DNA of 64,000 nucleotides, from positions 1 to 64,000 of the forward strand of contig QPMI01000503.1 of assembly GCA_004431415.1 (NCBI GenBank), in the 5' to 3' direction. Shown here one piece after another: positions 9,401 to 17,403 of the stretch (its first letter is position 1; the number at the start of each line of letters is the position of its first letter). The notes under the pieces are model-generated. The model searched no databases. It had not been told where the DNA came from and worked only from the letters and a program-made list of their open reading frames with translations. This stretch comes from Cyanophora paradoxa. Lineage: Eukaryota > Glaucocystophyceae > Cyanophorales > Cyanophoraceae. Both the position numbers and the translations under genes were made by a program.

Positions 9401-11572
9401 GCCCTTGCCGATTTCGACCTCGAGCGATTCACCACCAAAGAGCAGCGCGACGCCTTCCTGGGGCGCCCGAGGGCCAGGCGGCCCGGGGTGGCCAAGGAGG
9501 CCTTCAGCGCAGAGACCCTCTTCTCCGCGATGGGTACGGCGAACAACGACGGCATGTCTTTCGGGGCAGCCGATTTATTTCAGGGGGCGGGCATCGACTT
9601 GGTGGGCGCCGGGCTGGGGGGTACGGGCTCGCGGGCCATGCGGCGGGCGGGCGCGGCGGCGGCCGGCCTTGGGCTGGCGACGGCGGGCGGCCTGCTCTCG
9701 GCCTACCAGGCGCTCTCGCAGGGCAAGATAGGGGAGGCCGAGTTCTTCGATACGTTCCGCGATCAGATGATCATGACGGTCGGCTCTTTTGGCCTTCAGA
9801 CGGGCATGTCGTCCGCCCTGAGCGCCCTCACGAAAATGAGGATCGGCACGGTGGGCGGACTTGGCCTGTCCATCCTCGCGGGCGCCATCGCGCAGGTGAT
9901 CGTGGATATCATCAACGGGCGCAGCGCGGAAGAAATCGTGAAGAACTTTTTCAAGTACCCCGTCGACTGGGCGACCGACACCATACAGTTCATCGCGGAG
10001 CTCTCGCAACAGATCTACGACTGGGGCGTCGAGACGTGGGGCGACGAGGCGAGCCAGCTGCGCAACCGAATTAATCGGCTGGAGGGCGAGCTGGGCTCCG
10101 GATTTTTGGGTGTGTACGACCCCTCGGAGGCGCGCGAAATGGCCTCGCTCTTGGCCCAGGAGCTGCGGTTAAACGAAATCAAGGAGCCGAAGGAGCTGCA
10201 GGCCTTCATTCGCGCGCTCGACAACAGCATCAACGATTACCGTACCCCCAAGGACCAGAAGACCCTGCTCGAAATCGATCGCGCGACCGTGCTCTTCCTC
10301 TCCCAGCTCACCGTTAAAATGCAGGAGGGCTTCGGGTCGACTTCGCTCGCCCTGAGTCGACTTATGCGCGACCTGAAGCAGATGATAAAGGAGGAGACCA
10401 AGGGGCGGAAGCGCGTCTTAATTGCCGTCTACCAGGAGGGCCTCAACAGGATCAATCACATCGAAGCCCTAAGGCGCGAATTCGGCTCGGCCATCCGTCA
10501 CTCGGGCGTCTCGTCGAACGGAGGGGCGCAGGTGGCCCGCCTGGCGGACGCCAACTCGCGCCTCGAGATTCCCGGGACCTTCCGCATGCAGGATTGGTGG
10601 GAGGCCGAGGCCTTCAGGAATTACGGGGCCTTCATAGACAACGGGATCAATTCGCAGAGCCCCAAGGCAAACTGGCTGGTACCCAAGGCCTACGTCGATA
10701 AATTGGTTGACAGGCCTGCAGCACCATACACCAAGAAGATCGCCAAAGGCATCGAGTACTGGGCGCCCGAGCCAGGCCAGCCCGTGTTTGCATCGCAGAA
10801 CTACGAGTGGCACATGGCGCCGGGGGCGAGCCAGGCCGTGAGCACCGTGGGCGTTGCCGTGCCGCAGCTGGCGACGGTGGCACACACGGGGGCGTATGCA
10901 GATCTCAGCGGGAGGCCGACGATACCCGTGATACCAACAACGTGGGCGTGGGATAGCATCACGGGGAAGCCGAGTACGTATCCCCACGCAGACCACCAGC
11001 ACACCATCTCTCAGATCAGCGACTGGACGGCCCCGGACTTGACGAACATCTCCGTGGATTGGGACAACGTAACGGGCAAGCCACTTACCTTCCCCCCCTC
11101 TACACACAGTCACAATGTGTACTGGGATAATGTCATCGACCGACCCACTTCCTTCCCACCCTCTACGCACAGTCACACAGAGTACTCGCTCACCAGCCAC
11201 GGGCACAGAAACGTGAACATGGATGCGTACATAACGCACGGCACGTCCTTCCACTCCTACGCTGCGTACACGGAGTTTAACATCAATTCAACATACACGG
11301 TGACGTTCAACATTACATTCGGACAGGCGTACGACACTGGAGGCGGACTGGGGACCCCAGCAAACCCAACGCCGGTTATTAACGTAACCCCCTCGTTCGA
11401 CATCAATCCCGGCGGCAGCACGGATGTCGATTTCTACGGGGCCAACGTCACGGCGGTGAGTCACACTGGCTTTACAGTTAAAGTGAGATTCCAACCCAGA
11501 ATGACGGTCACGCCCACCCAAATTGTCCAGCTTTTTATTCATTGGACCGCGATCGGCAAGCTGCTTATGTAA
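6461..11572 (+). CDS. 1703-residue fibre-like structural protein with membrane segment, coiled coils and phage-type tail-fibre repeats
   Basis: The largest gene of the block, with an intact frame. Residues 1-245 are globular and end in a His-rich part. Residues 249-315 are a Gly/Thr-rich linker built from GGGGTGT units. Residues about 316-340 form one hydrophobic membrane-like segment (TTTGIFGAALIAGGAKYYR). Residues about 350-905 are Lys/Glu/Ala-rich coiled coil. Residues 1044-1153 are Gly/Ala-rich and hydrophobic. Residues about 1490-1587 carry repeats of the form W-D-x-V/I-x-G/D-K/R-P-x-(S/T)-FPPSTHSH, with HxH pairs (DHQH, THSH, THSH, SHGH). Such GKP/FPPS/HxH repeats are typical of phage tail fibres, where the His pairs can bind metal. 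The likely role is a virion surface fibre or host-recognition protein, perhaps anchored in a membrane. Confidence 0.7.
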   Translation: MSMLDDPWRMAIPNPDEVLNGAFAIDGSLSVRGIYADEIRLRKGATYSDFLTSVGTLDDYGDLTAIIKGLWGVTTETGVDWNIIKRAADVKIANSVTAKDATLNLVKLTLKGAEGDVRPGYNALERIAGPLRHIYWSRQALPSMEPEQYRRDREEFFAWFDHFKVNIRALSADRTGETPETTGGGRIPTAPDVLPDRSDWAKTQNWALKDHFHDERYALVKHPHVKADITDWAHRHLYDDIIGGPKVPGAIPGGGTGGGSTGGGGTGTGGGGTGTGGGGTGTGGGGGSSGTPVGGGGGSSGSGGGGSGGESGGGGTLVPILGTTTGIFGAALIAGGAKYYRDRKAYERDIAELQKDNKTIVYSDEQVRILAEELKTRERQFNEMRTAAEKKIADDLKEASDRIEKSLEAEEKAEIRKREADRIVENAIREAKEQARTELEKLDMEIANKVNIANEVEEGTKMLDDERKAAEEQARKAKEDLRQLELREQERQKAEGLASTIRFNLEQQVKTLTAELQRIGTAVPRGTMETQTTPRPDPRPAAERLPFARLGRSDQVEELIGLTLEDQRALFDALEQRRRADEEAAAKTEEERLKAMQTASDEEFARLEEPKVAERKRRLETFRGAQMDFYRSELKRLKEGNASGDRLRAMEENMRDFSYVMDQLTGRGQKDAEELRRKMADEKWKNFERQAVQRPISDAIWIAYGDVEEMHRELRTEASLWRGALEWSLYRIQKGEFLAELRANPKTVSAGAQSAYLSMVDYVGKLSKFWEMRRAIIPAEGLAQYDAMVRDLEAFKREHPPAKYKIHIDTTAFMGDLRKRGDEAKSQIEERYRKAQADKEYANRVIEERKQQAKENAARRNAEIEEQRRKIAERKAAEEEARKTKVETEYQALKREANQLLKRRGRAYADEGAGVGSASPDDITLAERDDVSVEEMRPGTARLPSEGVFQTLDRRVMGDSDVILRNALMPYGDWNRATADALADFDLERFTTKEQRDAFLGRPRARRPGVAKEAFSAETLFSAMGTANNDGMSFGAADLFQGAGIDLVGAGLGGTGSRAMRRAGAAAAGLGLATAGGLLSAYQALSQGKIGEAEFFDTFRDQMIMTVGSFGLQTGMSSALSALTKMRIGTVGGLGLSILAGAIAQVIVDIINGRSAEEIVKNFFKYPVDWATDTIQFIAELSQQIYDWGVETWGDEASQLRNRINRLEGELGSGFLGVYDPSEAREMASLLAQELRLNEIKEPKELQAFIRALDNSINDYRTPKDQKTLLEIDRATVLFLSQLTVKMQEGFGSTSLALSRLMRDLKQMIKEETKGRKRVLIAVYQEGLNRINHIEALRREFGSAIRHSGVSSNGGAQVARLADANSRLEIPGTFRMQDWWEAEAFRNYGAFIDNGINSQSPKANWLVPKAYVDKLVDRPAAPYTKKIAKGIEYWAPEPGQPVFASQNYEWHMAPGASQAVSTVGVAVPQLATVAHTGAYADLSGRPTIPVIPTTWAWDSITGKPSTYPHADHQHTISQISDWTAPDLTNISVDWDNVTGKPLTFPPSTHSHNVYWDNVIDRPTSFPPSTHSHTEYSLTSHGHRNVNMDAYITHGTSFHSYAAYTEFNINSTYTVTFNITFGQAYDTGGGLGTPANPTPVINVTPSFDINPGGSTDVDFYGANVTAVSHTGFTVKVRFQPRMTVTPTQIVQLFIHWTAIGKLLM

Positions 11573-11596
11573 TCGATTTTCTGATGCAATCCAAAA

Positions 11597-12664
11597 ATGT
11601 CGGTCGCTGTCCCTCTATTTACCTATGCTGCCAGCGTGAATCACAAGGGCGATCACACGATTAAGGAGACCACCCTCGGAAACCAGGCCACCGAGGCCCC
11701 CTACAACGCCACGGCCGTCCCCTTTTCCGAGGCCGACCTCGTCCGCGTCGGCGAGCTGCGCTGCGACAAGATGCGCACGCGGGAGGGCGGGTCGGCCGTG
11801 CCGGGGCGCGTGAGGACGCAGAGGCTCACCGTCACGAACGGGGCCTGGGACGGGAGCGGGTACACCACGAATCAGGTGACCTTTAATGGGACTGTGAACG
11901 GGGAGGGGAATGCGGCTCTGTATGTGCAAGGAGGCGGAGCAAACGTGGTGGGGGGGCTTAGGGTGAGCGGGGCTTCAAACTTGGCGGGCATCGTTACATT
12001 GGACGATAAGCTGCAAATTACCGGAACGTCACCGTACATAAATGGCGGTGGTTCAGGCGTAGCTATAAAGTACAACGAAAACGATAGACTCCTCTGTGGG
12101 ACTCTTGGCGTTGGTGTTACAGGTACTCTATTTACCTCGGCAATCGAAGGCCCTACTAATGGCCTAAGCATAGCAAACACTTCAATCGTTGATAGCGGAA
12201 GCGTCAGCGTCAGCTCTGGTCTATCCTTGAGAAACAACGGCACCGAACGACTGCTGTGCGGAACCGTCGGCGTTGGCATCACGGGTCGGCTCATCGTCTC
12301 GACGCTCACGGGCGATGGAAACCGAGCCGTTTATTCGGATGCTCAAGGATACCTGACAAACTCGTCGAGCGATAGCCGCCTGAAAGAAAATGTCGCGAGC
12401 ATGTCGGGCATTCTCCCTCTTCTGCTGCAGCTGAATCCCGTGTCGTTCACCTGGAAGAACACATCCTCGGGGGGTTCGAAAACGGATTACGGTCTCATCG
12501 CACAGGAAGTCCAAGGCGTCTTCCCGAGTCTCGTTTTCGAGAACGCGGATGGATTTCTCGGGGTAAACTACGACAGGCTCATTTCCCTGTCGTTGAAGGC
12601 AATTCAGGAACTTTCACAAGAAGTTCAAACTCTCAAAGACCAGGTAGCGGCACTGGCGAGCTGA
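11597..12664 (+). CDS. Fibre or spike protein with C-terminal S74 intramolecular chaperone domain
   Basis: 355 codons, intact, started in CCAAAAATG 24 nt after the giant gene. Residues 1-250 are Gly/Ser/Thr/Val-rich with two similar blocks (ERLLCGTVGVGITG and DRLLCGTLGVGVTG), as in trimeric beta-helix spikes. From residue 258 the sequence SDSRLKENV matches the start of peptidase S74 (intramolecular chaperone auto-processing) domains; Ser258 and Lys263 would be the self-cleavage dyad. The remaining hallmarks follow: LNPVSFTWK, DYGLIAQEVQ and a C-terminal coiled coil (LSLKAIQELSQEVQTLKDQ). In phage spikes this domain trimerises the fibre, then cuts itself off. Adjacent to the large fibre-like gene, so a shared attachment apparatus is likely. 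Confidence 0.8.
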   Translation: MSVAVPLFTYAASVNHKGDHTIKETTLGNQATEAPYNATAVPFSEADLVRVGELRCDKMRTREGGSAVPGRVRTQRLTVTNGAWDGSGYTTNQVTFNGTVNGEGNAALYVQGGGANVVGGLRVSGASNLAGIVTLDDKLQITGTSPYINGGGSGVAIKYNENDRLLCGTLGVGVTGTLFTSAIEGPTNGLSIANTSIVDSGSVSVSSGLSLRNNGTERLLCGTVGVGITGRLIVSTLTGDGNRAVYSDAQGYLTNSSSDSRLKENVASMSGILPLLLQLNPVSFTWKNTSSGGSKTDYGLIAQEVQGVFPSLVFENADGFLGVNYDRLISLSLKAIQELSQEVQTLKDQVAALAS

Positions 12665-12684
12665 TCTGGAACAACTAGGAATAA

Positions 12685-14816
12685 CTACACCGCGAGTATC
12701 ACAATTCGACCGTTGCCACCGTCGCTGAAAGACGAGCCACCGTTGCCGCCCCTACCAATGCCTGCTGCGTAGTGAGCGTCTCCGCTATTTCCTGCCACCT
12801 GGCCGGACCCAGGATACACCGTAGCATCCGTCAAGTTTCCTATGTAGCTCGAGCCACCGCCACCTCCAAACATTCTTGCTATTGGGTTCTCTGACACTCC
12901 GCTCCTGCTGGACCCAGAGCCTCCACCGAAGTAACCACCACCACCACCACCACCGAACCTGTAGCCGCTTGAATCAGGCCCAGTCTCTCCACCTTGGCGC
13001 AAAGTTCCCGGGTTGCTGGGCCTGGCCCCTGAGGCCACAACACCGGCTCCGCCAGCGGTTTGGGTGCCTCCTTGAGCCGGTATCTCTCCGGTTACTCCAA
13101 CCAACCCAGCCGCACCACCGGTCAACCCCCGCCTACTCCCCGCCGCCATTCGAATCACATGTACCCCACCTCCGGCCCCTGCAACAACCAAGTCGGTCCC
13201 TGCAACGCGCTGAATTGCAGAACGACCACCACCGGCGCCGTTTTTGTACTCCGGATCGACGCTATGGCTCCAGCCCCTTCCACCACCTCCGTAGACGGTA
13301 GCAGTGGCAGTCCCCGATACACCCTTTGGGCCGCCGCATCCAACAACAAGGATGAGCGTCTCCCCGAGGACACAGCCAATGTACCAACTACGCAAGCACC
13401 CGCGCCTCCACGGACCCCGTACCTGCGCGTTCTCCGCCTCCACCCCGGCCGCCCATACGATGACACGCACAGCCACAGTCCCCGTTGGTACTACGAAAGT
13501 CTGGTCGGCCCCGGTGTAGGAGAATGTACCCAAAACAGGAGCGTTTGCAGTTGTTGCACTGGCAGACGAGGACTGAGGGCCTTCCTCGCCGATCTGGTTG
13601 ACGCCCTTGATGGTGTAAGTGTAAGTGGTTCCGTAAACGGTCGTTGTGTCCGAAAAGGGGCTGCTCGTGTCGCTGGCAAGGAACACGCCACCCCTGTAGA
13701 TGTTGTAGGAGACGGTGACGCCCGTCACCGGCACCGACCACTCGAGCACAACAGGCTGTGCTGCCCCGCCGCGGGGTTGCAGTGAGCCCAGTGGGCGCCC
13801 CCGGGTCCGTGGTGACGTACGCCGCAATACTCTTCGGCCCTCCCCTCCCGTGTTCGTCGCGGAGATCTGGTACTCGTACCCTGTACCCCAGACGGTGGTC
13901 GTGTCGCTGTAGGAGTTGGTCGCGGAGTCTGTGAGGTAGGCCCCGTCTCTGTAAATCTTGTATCCCGTCGCTCCCGTGGACGCAGTCCAGCTGAGGCTGA
14001 CAGGCTGCTGCTGGTCGTTGGGTGCTGATGCCGTCACGTTCGTGGGGGCGTTTGGCATAGTCCAGACCAGGAGCGGATCGGACTTGTCGTATTCGACACC
14101 GCCCACGATGCCGGCCACCTGGTAAGAGTATTCCGTGCCCCACGTAAGAGCAGTGCTATCGTCAATGTACGAGGTAGACAGGGCACTGCTCGCAAATCCG
14201 ATTGGCGTACCGTTCCTGTAAATTCGAATCGAGTCCGCGCCCTCCATGGCCACCCAGTTGATTGTGACGACTATGGCGGGTTTCGGGAAGCCCGAAGACG
14301 CGGGGCCGCCCCCGGCAATAAAATCGCCGTAGGTCTGGGCCGTGGCGGTCGTGAGCGTGGTGTAGGCTTCGATCTGCGGGCTGAAGCCGCCTATGCCTTG
14401 GAAGAGAATGTAATTGCTCATGGCACCCTCGTGGGTGTAGAGAAGCGACTGTGCGTAGGTTGTGGGCGGGGCTTTGCCATCAGAGCCCGTGCTGCTGCTG
14501 CCCTGTTCGCGAACCGCCGCCACGCGGTAGAGTCGCTGGGCCCCAAACTAAAGGGAGAGTCCGTGTAGGTGACGGTTGGCGCATTCACCGTGGCCACGAG
14601 ATCCCAGGGGCCGTTGATGCTGGTCGCCCTGTACACCTTGTACTTGACGGCGTTGGTGACCGCGACCCAGTTCAGCTGAAAGCCGTACGTACTGTTCCCG
14701 TTGTTGAGCACGGAGCCCGATCGCACCTGGGGCCTGCCCACAGTCAGCGAGATCGGCTCCACGCCATACTGCGGAGCCTGCACCACCTGCTTTTTCACGA
14801 ATACGAAGCGGGGCAT
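12685..14816 (-). pseudogene. Fibronectin type III repeats plus glycine-rich domain, several frameshifts
   Basis: Transcribed toward the S74 gene. From ATG 14816 (context GGAAAATG) the protein has at least four Fn3-like modules with typical signatures (YKVYRATSING, IRIYRNGTPIG, YKIYRDGAYLT, YNIYRGGVFLA, each followed by a Y-x-Y/T strand). These are followed by a Gly-rich C-terminal domain (FSYTGADQTFVVPTG ... GGGGGGGYFGGGS ... GNGRIVILAV) of the kind found on adhesive surface proteins. The frame changes near 14520, and again between about 13850 and 13770, where two shifts compensate each other, and near 13400. The role is probably carbohydrate or cell-surface adhesion. Damage or base-call errors make its present activity uncertain. 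Confidence 0.6.
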
Positions 14817-14855
14817 TTTCCTCTACGATCCGAAAAAATATCTGCCCCGGGGTAA

Positions 14856-15535
14856 ATGACTTCCAACTGGTACCAGACCCTCAGCGGCTCACTTGACGTT
14901 GGCAACAACACCAAGGATTTCGCACGCATACCCTCCGGCAGTTACGTCGACGTCTTTCTGCAGAATCCCGTCGTGATTCAGGTCGTTCAGAACGCCTACG
15001 CCACGCCCAAGATTTATTCCTACCAGCTCTTCTTCGACCCTCTGAGCCTCAGCGCAGAGGTTATCGAGCTGCTGCACGAATCAGGACTCGTGAAAAAGGT
15101 GGCACCTGCCACGGCCACTGCCAACGTCTTGCGCTGTCTCGAGGTCAAGTTCAGGGAGACGGGGTACGGCCCCACCGTGAACCGGTACCCCAGTTCTTCG
15201 AATCTTCCGGGTACGGGAACTTACCAGATGAGGGGTACGCTCAAGGGCGACGTGCTCTTCACGAAATTCAATCCAAGTCCCGCGACCCTGGGGCCCTCTA
15301 CACGGGCGGCAACCCACGCGGCTCGACTCTACCCCGCTTCCCCTTCACCTTTTTCAGGTTCCAGGTCTTCCCCCTCTCCTACGCCGCCGACCAGCCCCAC
15401 TTCAGCACGGGCGCCAGCCTCTGCGCGGAGCTGCGTGAGTGCTCGATTTCCTACGCGTACGGCACCGACGCTGACTCTGTGCCTGGGGCCCGCGTCATGA
15501 ACATCGGTGGCGACATCACCCTCTTTCACGGATAA
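14856..15535 (+). pseudogene. Structural-looking protein, paralogue of the next gene, one frameshift
   Basis: Starts at GGGGTAAATG, 39 bp from the divergent Fn3 gene. Residues 1-140 read cleanly, then one shift near 15285 leads into a second frame that ends at TAA 15533-15535 (GGDITLFHG). It shares with the next gene an ordered set of motifs: SGSYVDVFLQNPV against TPLTVRVQNPV, SYQLFFD against SVYVYFD, ESGLVKK against LSGLLKK, and LRCLEVKF against IRVLELKF, followed by a shared LFTKF. The two are thus tandem duplicates. Function unknown; a virion component is likely from position and composition. Confidence 0.6.
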
Positions 15536-15558
15536 TCTTTCTCATTTGAGGTCGCAAA

Positions 15559-16371
15559 ATGCCGACCACCTCGGCCACCATCGTGAAGACCGTGTCTGCC
15601 GGCTCGATCGTCCCCGATTTCTACGGCAACGCTGGGAACGTGGCCAACGCAGGGACGGACAAGGTGGAGTGGGACGGAAACTACGCCACCCCGCTCACCG
15701 TGAGGGTCCAGAATCCCGTCATGTTGCGCGTCACCTCCAACGATTTCGAGAATCCCGCCTCCTGCTCCGTGTACGTGTACTTTGACATCGACTCGGGCGT
15801 GAGCGCGGATGAGGCGGAGGCGCTCTGGCTCTCGGGCCTCCTGAAAAAGATAGAGCCCTCTGTGCCTGATCGGCCCGCCATTCGCGTGCTCGAACTCAAG
15901 TTCACCGCTAACACCGCCCTCACTCGCAAATTCGGGAATGGTGCGAATCCGAACATCAAAACGCATTTAGATGGCGCCCTCATCGATGCCACACACAAGA
16001 CCACGCAGGCCGTTCCCTTTGAGATGTACAACCTCTGGAAGATGACCGCAAAGGAGATGATGACGAATGCCACCACGGGCGGCGCCTCGGGTACCGATTA
16101 TTCATACGGCGCCTCGAATCCCCGTACCCAGGTCTGGCCCCGGCTCCTCTTCACGAAATTCACTTTCAAATTGTACAACAACATCGCCGGAATGCCTACC
16201 TCTGGAATGGTCGTGGGCTCTACCCTCATGGCCGAACTAATTGAGGCAGAGGCGGACTACACGACTGCGACTACCAACTCGACAGCGCCAGGCGCCGGAG
16301 CCGAAGTTTACGTGGCCTGGGAAACGGTCGGTCGCGAGTACGACACCAAGATTCACACCACTAGCGTCTAG
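15559..16371 (+). CDS. 270-residue structural-looking protein, intact paralogue
   Basis: Starts in GTCGCAAAATG, 23 nt after the damaged paralogue. Uninterrupted frame, beta-rich, with the shared motifs VQNPVMLRV, VYVYFD, SGLLKK, IRVLELKF and LLFTKFTFKLYNN. The C-terminal part (VYVAWETVGREYDTKIH) has no visible partner in the paralogue. Its 3' end overlaps the convergent HNH gene by 11 bp. Abundant Thr, Asn and Ala and lack of charged clusters suggest a capsid-associated or appendage protein. Confidence 0.6.
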   Translation: MPTTSATIVKTVSAGSIVPDFYGNAGNVANAGTDKVEWDGNYATPLTVRVQNPVMLRVTSNDFENPASCSVYVYFDIDSGVSADEAEALWLSGLLKKIEPSVPDRPAIRVLELKFTANTALTRKFGNGANPNIKTHLDGALIDATHKTTQAVPFEMYNLWKMTAKEMMTNATTGGASGTDYSYGASNPRTQVWPRLLFTKFTFKLYNNIAGMPTSGMVVGSTLMAELIEAEADYTTATTNSTAPGAGAEVYVAWETVGREYDTKIHTTSV

Positions 16372-16726
16372 ACTGGCTAAGCTGCATTAGCACCTGTGTC
16401 GCCTCCATCATCTCCCGAATCTCCTCGCTCTTCTCCTGTAAATTGGCGTACCCCCTCCTCTTCTTGCGAATCTCCGACATTGATGCCCAGCGCAGGTTCT
16501 CCCTCCTGTAGTCCAGCGGGTTGCCGTTGATGTGTTCCACGTAGCGTCCACGTGGCGACTTCCCGAGGATCAGCTGGGAGAGGTAGTGCTTGCGCCCTCC
16601 AAACGTCTTGCTCACCCTGTCCCTGTCCACTCTCCAGGGAAACTCCAAGGCACTCGGGGGTACGTCCGAGTTGACCAGGACGTTGTAGGCGACGTCTTGC
16701 GAGTCGGTGCACCGGAGCAGGGCCAT
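16361..16726 (-). CDS. HNH endonuclease
   Basis: 121 codons, intact, started in GGCAAAATG. The core VEHINGNPLDYRRENLRWAS (residues about 63-82) is the classic HNH_3 pattern; His65, Asn67 and Asn77 would be the catalytic and metal-binding residues. It is preceded by HYLSQLILGKSPRG, the usual beta strand and loop of this family. Free-standing HNH enzymes in viruses act as homing or host-DNA-cleaving nucleases. It converges on the paralogous structural gene and has the (AAGTCCC)n element directly upstream. Confidence 0.85.
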   Translation of the reverse strand: MALLRCTDSQDVAYNVLVNSDVPPSALEFPWRVDRDRVSKTFGGRKHYLSQLILGKSPRGRYVEHINGNPLDYRRENLRWASMSEIRKKRRGYANLQEKSEEIREMMEATQVLMQLSQSRR

Positions 16727-16748
16727 TTTGCCCTAGGTTCAGAAAAAC

Positions 16749-16836
16749 CTGGGACTTGGGACTTGGGACTTGGGACTTGGGACTTGGGACTTGGGACTTG
16801 GACTTGGGACTTGGGACTTGGACTTGGGACTTGGGA
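16749..16836 (-). repeat. (AAGTCCC)n element, copy 1
   Basis: About twelve 7-bp units reading GGGACTT on the plus strand, two of them shortened by one base. On the minus strand the array is preceded by TTTCAACTCTTCCC and ends in AGG, like the other two copies. It lies 20-110 bp upstream of the HNH start. Open frames through it (GTWDLGL repeats) are artefacts of the 7-bp period. Confidence 0.9.
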
Positions 16837-16935
16837 AGAGTTGAAACCCAGGTCCCGGCCCAGACTTTCTCCAGGATCAGAAATTTGTCAGACAAGTCAG
16901 GTGAGTTTTTCTACCGACTTTTTTACTCCTACCAC

Positions 16936-16992
16936 TCCTCATACTCTTTTTTACTCGTAGTCTTTTTTACTCGTAGTCTTTTTTACTCGTAT
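16936..16992 (+). repeat. TTTTTTACTCGTAGTC tandem repeat
   Basis: Three to four copies of a 16-17 bp unit consisting of a T-run followed by ACTCGTA(GTC). It lies between two oppositely oriented (AAGTCCC)n elements in a gene-free stretch (16837-17403). T-run clusters of this kind could serve as transcription stops; nothing else is recognisable there. Confidence 0.8.
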
Positions 16993-17259
16993 CCCATCTC
17001 GTACCCTCCTTCTCTCGACATCTCACACGAAAACTCCTACCCTCTTCACATCCGTTTTCGGTTGCATACTCTCGTGAGCTTTCATGTCCAGTATCATGCT
17101 ACAAGTCGTACACCAGTTCAGACTCTACCTCGCTTGAAATCTCACCTGGAATGTCACCAGAAACGTCATATGCAGATTTCCGTACCCCTCTACATGTCTG
17201 CCCGGTGGTTAGGGACTTGGCGCGGCAAACTCTCAGATCCAGAGAGATTCTGGGCCCAG

Positions 17260-17334
17260 ACCCTGAGTCTAACTCTTCCCAAGTCCCAAGTCCCAAGTCC
17301 CAAGTCCCAAGTCCCAAGTCCCAAGTCCCAGGAT
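17260..17334 (+). repeat. (AAGTCCC)n element, copy 2
   Basis: Conserved left flank CCAGACCCTGAGTCTAACTC then TTCCC, about seven AAGTCCC units, and AGG at the right end. Opposite orientation to copy 1, so the two form a large inverted pair around 420 bp of T-rich spacer. Confidence 0.9.
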
Positions 17335-17403
17335 CGCGCCAAGTCGTAACTGAATAGTCGGCCAATTTTTACAAGTATGTACAATGGAATGACGCAATAC
17401 TAT

